Origin: Blastomussa wellsi
Taxonomy: Eukaryota; Cnidaria; Anthozoa; Scleractinia; Plerogyridae
Direction: 5' to 3'
NCBI GenBank assembly: GCA_947652115.1
Contig: OX393566.1
Span: 13,803,325-13,867,324 of the forward strand
DNA length: 64,000 bases
A program made the translations under genes and the position numbers. Shown piece after piece: positions 60,100 to 64,000 of the stretch. The first letter of the stretch is position 1. Each line of letters starts with the position of its first letter. The notes beneath the pieces were generated by a model. It searched no databases. It was not told the DNA's origin and worked only from the letters and a program-made list of their open reading frames with translations.

Positions 60100-60938
60100 G
60101 GTTTTCTGGCAAGGTTCGTAAATATCTTTAGCCTGATTTCGTTCGATCAGAAACAAACGCCGACTGACTGCCGGCCTACGGCTCGGGCTAAAATGAGCCT
60201 GAGTCGGACCAAAAACATATTTACGCCCGCGAACATCAACTCTATTATTATAATGCAATTCTTTAGAGTTTCTACTTGCCATCGCTTTCTGTTAGCGATA
60301 GTCAGCTCGGCTTCGCCTCGTTGTCTATTCGCTCATAGAAAACTCGGGCTCGTAGTCTAAATGTTAACTGATAAGAACATTTAAAACATTTTTAGGAAAA
60401 TTATTTTTTCTTGCCAGGGTTCAACTATATCTGTTTTATTAAACAATTTAAGGTGGCTTTAAACTCTACTGACGGATTTTTTTCAAAAAGTATCAAAATG
60501 TTTCTGTCTGATGATGGTCTTTGCGTATTGCTCTTAAAGGGGCATTGTCACGGTGATTTTGGAGTGTTCAGGTAAATTATGTGCTAAAGTCATTACTTAA
60601 TCTAAACGAGCCACATCTCTATCCGAGATGAATCTCCAATAGTTTTGGTGGATTTTCAAATAACGATAATAGAGTTATTTTAACCCGGAACAGAAAGGTT
60701 TTCCAGGTTTCGATCAGAAAATAGGGACCTTACGAAACCACGACGGCGACGTCAACGAGGACGTCGCCAAACAAAAGATTTAATGAGCAGAACAATAGTC
60801 CTGCACGTACGTTATCCATCTTTGTACATTTCTTGGTCGTTCCCTGCGAAACAACGACGTGAAATAACTGAATTATACGTGGTGTAGAGAACGTGAACCA
60901 CAACGTCATGTTTCTAGTTTTGGACTGGGGACTAGACT
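60100..60938. other. Repeat-rich non-coding region
   Basis: Contains hairpin-forming CCGACTGACTGCCGGCC... / GAGCCTGAGTCGG (60159-60208), an AAAGGGGCATTGTCACGGTG MITE-type end at 60536, and GGGACCTTACGAAACCACGACGGCGACGTC sequence at 60725 just before the LINE frame. These are probably old DNA-transposon ends and a LINE 5' leader. Confidence 0.4.
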
Positions 60939-61780
60939 ATGGCCGCGTCTGGTAGCTTGCCGCGACTGTCCGCAAATGTTCAAATATCCGAGACTTCCGC
61001 GATCCCTGTAGCGATTAATGGCCGAAGAAGAAACAGATCATCTGGCGATTCGGACGATTCAATCTCTTCACCCGATAGCAAGAAAGCCAGGAGAACGGAC
61101 CTGTTGCTTGAAGAAGAAGACGAAATCTGGACTGCACTCAATATGTCGCAGAAGCTTGGCGTGATAGAATCATCCGTCAAAAATATCGAGGCAAAACTCA
61201 AGAACCTCGATAAGCGCACAGAAGTTTTGGAAAACTTCAGGCAAACAGCAGAGAAAGATATCAACGACCTTAAAGATGACGCAGACTTCACCAGCACGCA
61301 GCTTACAAATTTAGCAAAAGCTCAAGTTGAAACCGTTAACCTAAAGAAAACAGTGACGGCGAATGAAGAAGGAAGAAACGAAATTGAAACAAAACTTCTG
61401 TACATGGAAGCTTATTCTAGAATCTAGAAGAGAAAATATCAGGTTTATGGATATCGCCGTAGATGTAACAGAGGAGAGTGAAGAAGAGATCCTTCCTGGA
61501 ACGCGATTTGGGCTTTTTAGATGCAAGAACGGTTGAAATTCACGAGTATACCGCTGTGGAAAGACTAAAGATGGAAAACCTCGACCCATTTTAGCCCGTT
61601 TTCTGAGATATAAAGATGTTCAAAAAATATTTTTGCTTGGGCGCCGATTAAAAGACTCAAGCGACGCAAGGATCAGATGAAAACTTTTAAGGACGCTAGG
61701 AAAAACGGATTTCCCGCAGGTTTCAGCCAAGCTCAACCAGATAAGTTGTTCATTAGAGAACGTTTATGGTTAGGAGGTAG
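60939..61780 (+). pseudogene. Non-LTR retrotransposon ORF1 (L1-ORF1p-like), frameshifted
   Basis: Starts MAASGSLPRLSANVQ, followed by a basic, Ser-rich stretch and a coiled coil (about residues 70-155). It reaches LLYMEAYSR, where a 7-bp tandem duplication (TCTAGAA x2 at about 61418-61431) shifts the frame into a stop. Downstream frames continue the RNA-binding part: RRENIRFMDI, FLERDLGFLDARTVE and KPRPILARFLRYKDVQKIF, with at least two more shifts. This order (coiled coil, RRM-like core with RRENIRF and RPILARFLRY) is that of L1-type ORF1 proteins, which coat LINE RNA. It is a dead copy, and no plus-strand ORF2 follows. Confidence 0.85.
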
Positions 61781-62329
61781 AGAATTAACCATTTAAGTGC
61801 TGGCAGAAGTTTGCCGCTTTGTAGTATTCTTAGCTACGGAAACTTTTTGCGTATTCTCACTGTCAAAATAACCACGGATTTAGCCTGCGCGCAACGCCTG
61901 TATCCTTGTAACACCTCAGGGTTTAAGAGACAATGCTATTCGAGTCCCCAGGGAACTCATTTGCTTATTTAAGCAAACCTTCTCTGGTTTTCGGTCTCTT
62001 TCGCCAAGTTACGCCTTCGGCGACGCGTGCATCTTTCCCCTATCTCTGCCTTACGACCCTCTGCCTCTGCAAAATCTCGCTTCCCATAACTTATTATTAA
62101 TAGTATCGCATAGGCAGTCTGTGGTTGTATTGACAGCGAAAATGGTGGACTATTTTTCTGTCTATAATTTGTGGCTAGTTGCCTCTCAAGATGTATAAAG
62201 TTCACCCAGTAAGGAAACATTTTTTACTAAGTGAGCGTAAATGTACGTTTTTTCCTTTTTCTTTTTGTTTTTCTTTATGCACTCTTTTGCACTAAATATA
62301 AATTCTATATTTTAGTAGCTGACATCGGA
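61781..62329. other. Non-coding region between LINE remnants
   Basis: No gene supported on either strand. Confidence 0.4.
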
Positions 62330-63015
62330 ATGAATTACAATTTATTTATTTACAAATTTTTAAGCAGGGTAGAAGGGCTTGTCCCGCAAATAGCCGCAAA
62401 GCTGCCCGAGAAACATAATAGAAAAGACAAATCACAATAAATTACAAACATACCGGGAAACGGAAAAACTTAGCTTTACACAATAGCGCAGATTTAAGCT
62501 ATACAACAAAATTAAAGTAAATTACATGTTATGTCATTATTATTATTAATATTACAATTGAAAAGATCGAAATGAAGAGGGAAAAGGAGAATCGGATTAT
62601 ACTAGCAAAAGAGGAGGACAGAGAGGATCAGTTTTTCAATTGGTTAATTATCGTTTCCACTTCAATATAGGAGTCTACAGTTTCAAGTATATCAAATAAC
62701 TTTCCTTTTAGGAATTTTTTAAGAGATCTTTTTGCACTTCTTTTAGAATTGCGGGTATCTCATTCCAAATTTTGACCCCAACACGCGAAAACGCATTTCG
62801 TGTGGCATTAATTCGAGATTCCTTTGTATAAAAATGATCAGAAGTAAATGAACGCGTATTATAGGAATGGACATCAGAAATTCGGTGAGAAAACAGATTC
62901 AAAATATTTCTTGGAGCAGTATCTTCGTTTATATCATACATGAGGTTGCAAGCAGATTCATAATATAAGAATTGTACTGGTATATAACGAAAAATGGTAT
63001 CGCATGGTCGTTGGT
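62330..63015 (-). mobile_element. CR1-like LINE 3' part (C-terminal RT tail and 3' UTR), left piece
   Basis: Minus strand reads FLYYESACNLMYDINEDTAP, HSYNTRSFTS and NAFSRVGVKIWNEIP, then after a frameshift KLFDILETVDSYIEVE. These are hallmarks of the region downstream of the reverse-transcriptase core in coral CR1/L2-type LINEs. The 3' UTR ends with TTGCGGGACAAGCCC and AAATAAATAAATTG. It is separated from its upstream half at 63800 by another LINE. Confidence 0.8.
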
Positions 63016-63019
63016 TTCA

Positions 63020-63799
63020 GCAAAGTATATTAATAATAAAATAATAATTAAAAATCTTTAAGGAGGCAGCTCTCGCCACTATGAGTGGTTTTCAGGGAGG
63101 TCCTCAAATAAATGTTCCTAAAAAGTTAAAACTGCTAAAAACAGATAACAGTTATGATCTCTAAAATTTAAAAGGTTTAAAACTGGTAAAAGCACTAACA
63201 ATATACAGATACCAGAAACTTATTTATACTGCGCTTAAAAATGTTACACGGCGTGGCTATTTTAAAAAACTGGGGAGGGATGACCAGTCGCTTATGTACT
63301 TGTACTGCGTTGTTCTTTTGCCCCAGTCAGTTCTTGGGTTGAGCAGTCTGGGAAGATAGCCATTTCTTGTGTAATATCCGTGCAAGTCTCTCAACGATGA
63401 TCTAAAAGTCTCAAAGTGTTCCGGAATCTCTCCTTTCATAGCATTTGGAACAGCATTACAGCGGTGTCCGAACTCCGAAGCGTCTCCCGGCTGAGGGGAT
63501 CCATTTAAGATAAGCGAGGGTTTCAGTGGCAGACATCTTATTGCTGACAATCTTCTTCGCGAAATTGTTCTGAAAGGCTTGCGCAAACGATCAGTTTCGG
63601 ATTTCAAGTCAGGTTGATCCCCCCAAACAATGTCTCCATAGTCAAAATGGGGCAGGACTAAACCATTGTAATAAGCAATGCGAGTCTCAATGACATTGTC
63701 AAGCATGTCGAAGATTCGATTAAACATGGATAGGCGAAGTCCCAGCTTCTTAATCAAATTGCTAATATGAGGCTTCCAATTTGCGTGCAATGTTACACC
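63020..63799 (-). mobile_element. Second LINE 3' fragment nested in the CR1-like LINE
   Basis: Minus strand from GVTLHANWKPHISNLIKKL through YYNGLVLPHFDYGDIVWGDQ, EIPEHFETFRSSLRDLHGYY and NPRTDWGKRTTQYK. This is the end of a non-LTR reverse transcriptase (thumb and C-terminal region), followed by a 3' UTR and a TAA-rich tail at 63020-63050. It starts abruptly, as a 5'-truncated insertion would. The 198-codon frame at 63853-63257 is its main open part. Confidence 0.85.
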
Positions 63800-64000
63800 G
63801 CAATGCACGCTTTTGAAGGACAAGAATTTGATCAAGGAAGGTTTTACATGCATTGCCGTAAGAGATCAGACCATAAGCTATATTAGGTGCGATTAGCGAC
63901 TGATAAATATTTAGAAGAGTGCAAGTAGTAACAATATGCCGTAATCTTGCGATTAGCCCAATAGTCTTACTTATTTTGGTTGCAACAGTATTTATATGTG
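63800..64000 (-). mobile_element. CR1-like LINE, right piece of the interrupted copy
   Basis: Minus strand reads NTVATKISKTIGLIARLRHI, LLNIYQSLIAPNIAYGLISY and ILVLQKRA, then breaks at the nested LINE. This is the late RT region of the same element as 62330-63015. It continues off the right edge. Confidence 0.8.

Overview
The window is animal nuclear DNA. It is AT-rich, has small exons with GT..AG introns, and is full of short inverted-repeat DNA transposons (MITEs), tRNA-derived SINEs and broken LINE retrotransposons. The style of the repeats and of the genes suggests an anthozoan cnidarian, most likely a stony coral. That placement is an inference from repeat and gene style. There are no bacterial-type operons, and most open frames in the window are chance ORFs.

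Layout. (1) 1-5.2 kb: the 5' part of an ATF2/ATF7-type bZIP transcription factor on the minus strand. Four exons join in phase, giving the N-terminal C2H2 finger and the TPTPT stress-kinase region; the gene continues off the left edge. Two CRE-like sites lie upstream of its start. (2) 5.2-11.2 kb: mostly repeats, including foldback elements with 9-bp target duplications, plus one possible first exon at 6111. (3) 11.3-17.9 kb: a complete three-exon gene on the plus strand for a 168-residue secreted, probably GPI-anchored, Ly6/uPAR (three-finger) protein with 12 framework cysteines. (4) 17.9-24.2 kb: MITEs, a tRNA-derived SINE and simple repeats.

(5) 24.4-58.8 kb is the main feature: a family of small three-exon genes for a secreted peptide precursor. 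A diverged founder-like copy lies at 24480. The second copy, at 29594, has been amplified with its downstream DNA into a head-to-tail array of seven essentially identical 3,245-bp units (29569-52283). An eighth, diverged unit lost exon 3 when a 3.6-kb element with long inverted ends inserted. The precursors keep an almost constant signal peptide, followed directly by a short variable stretch that looks like a cnidarian neuropeptide: N-terminal Gln, then ...HFGKRR or ...EFGKRR, with Gly as amide donor before a basic cleavage site. The remaining acidic/aromatic tail has no cysteine.

(6) 58.8-64 kb: repeats, a possible first exon, a frameshifted LINE ORF1, and two nested minus-strand LINE 3' ends.

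The three gene systems (stress-responsive transcription factor, three-finger surface protein, secreted peptide array) show no sequence sign of being co-regulated. The peptide array is the best candidate for something undescribed. Exon models were made by eye from open frames, splice consensus and phase; no database search was run.
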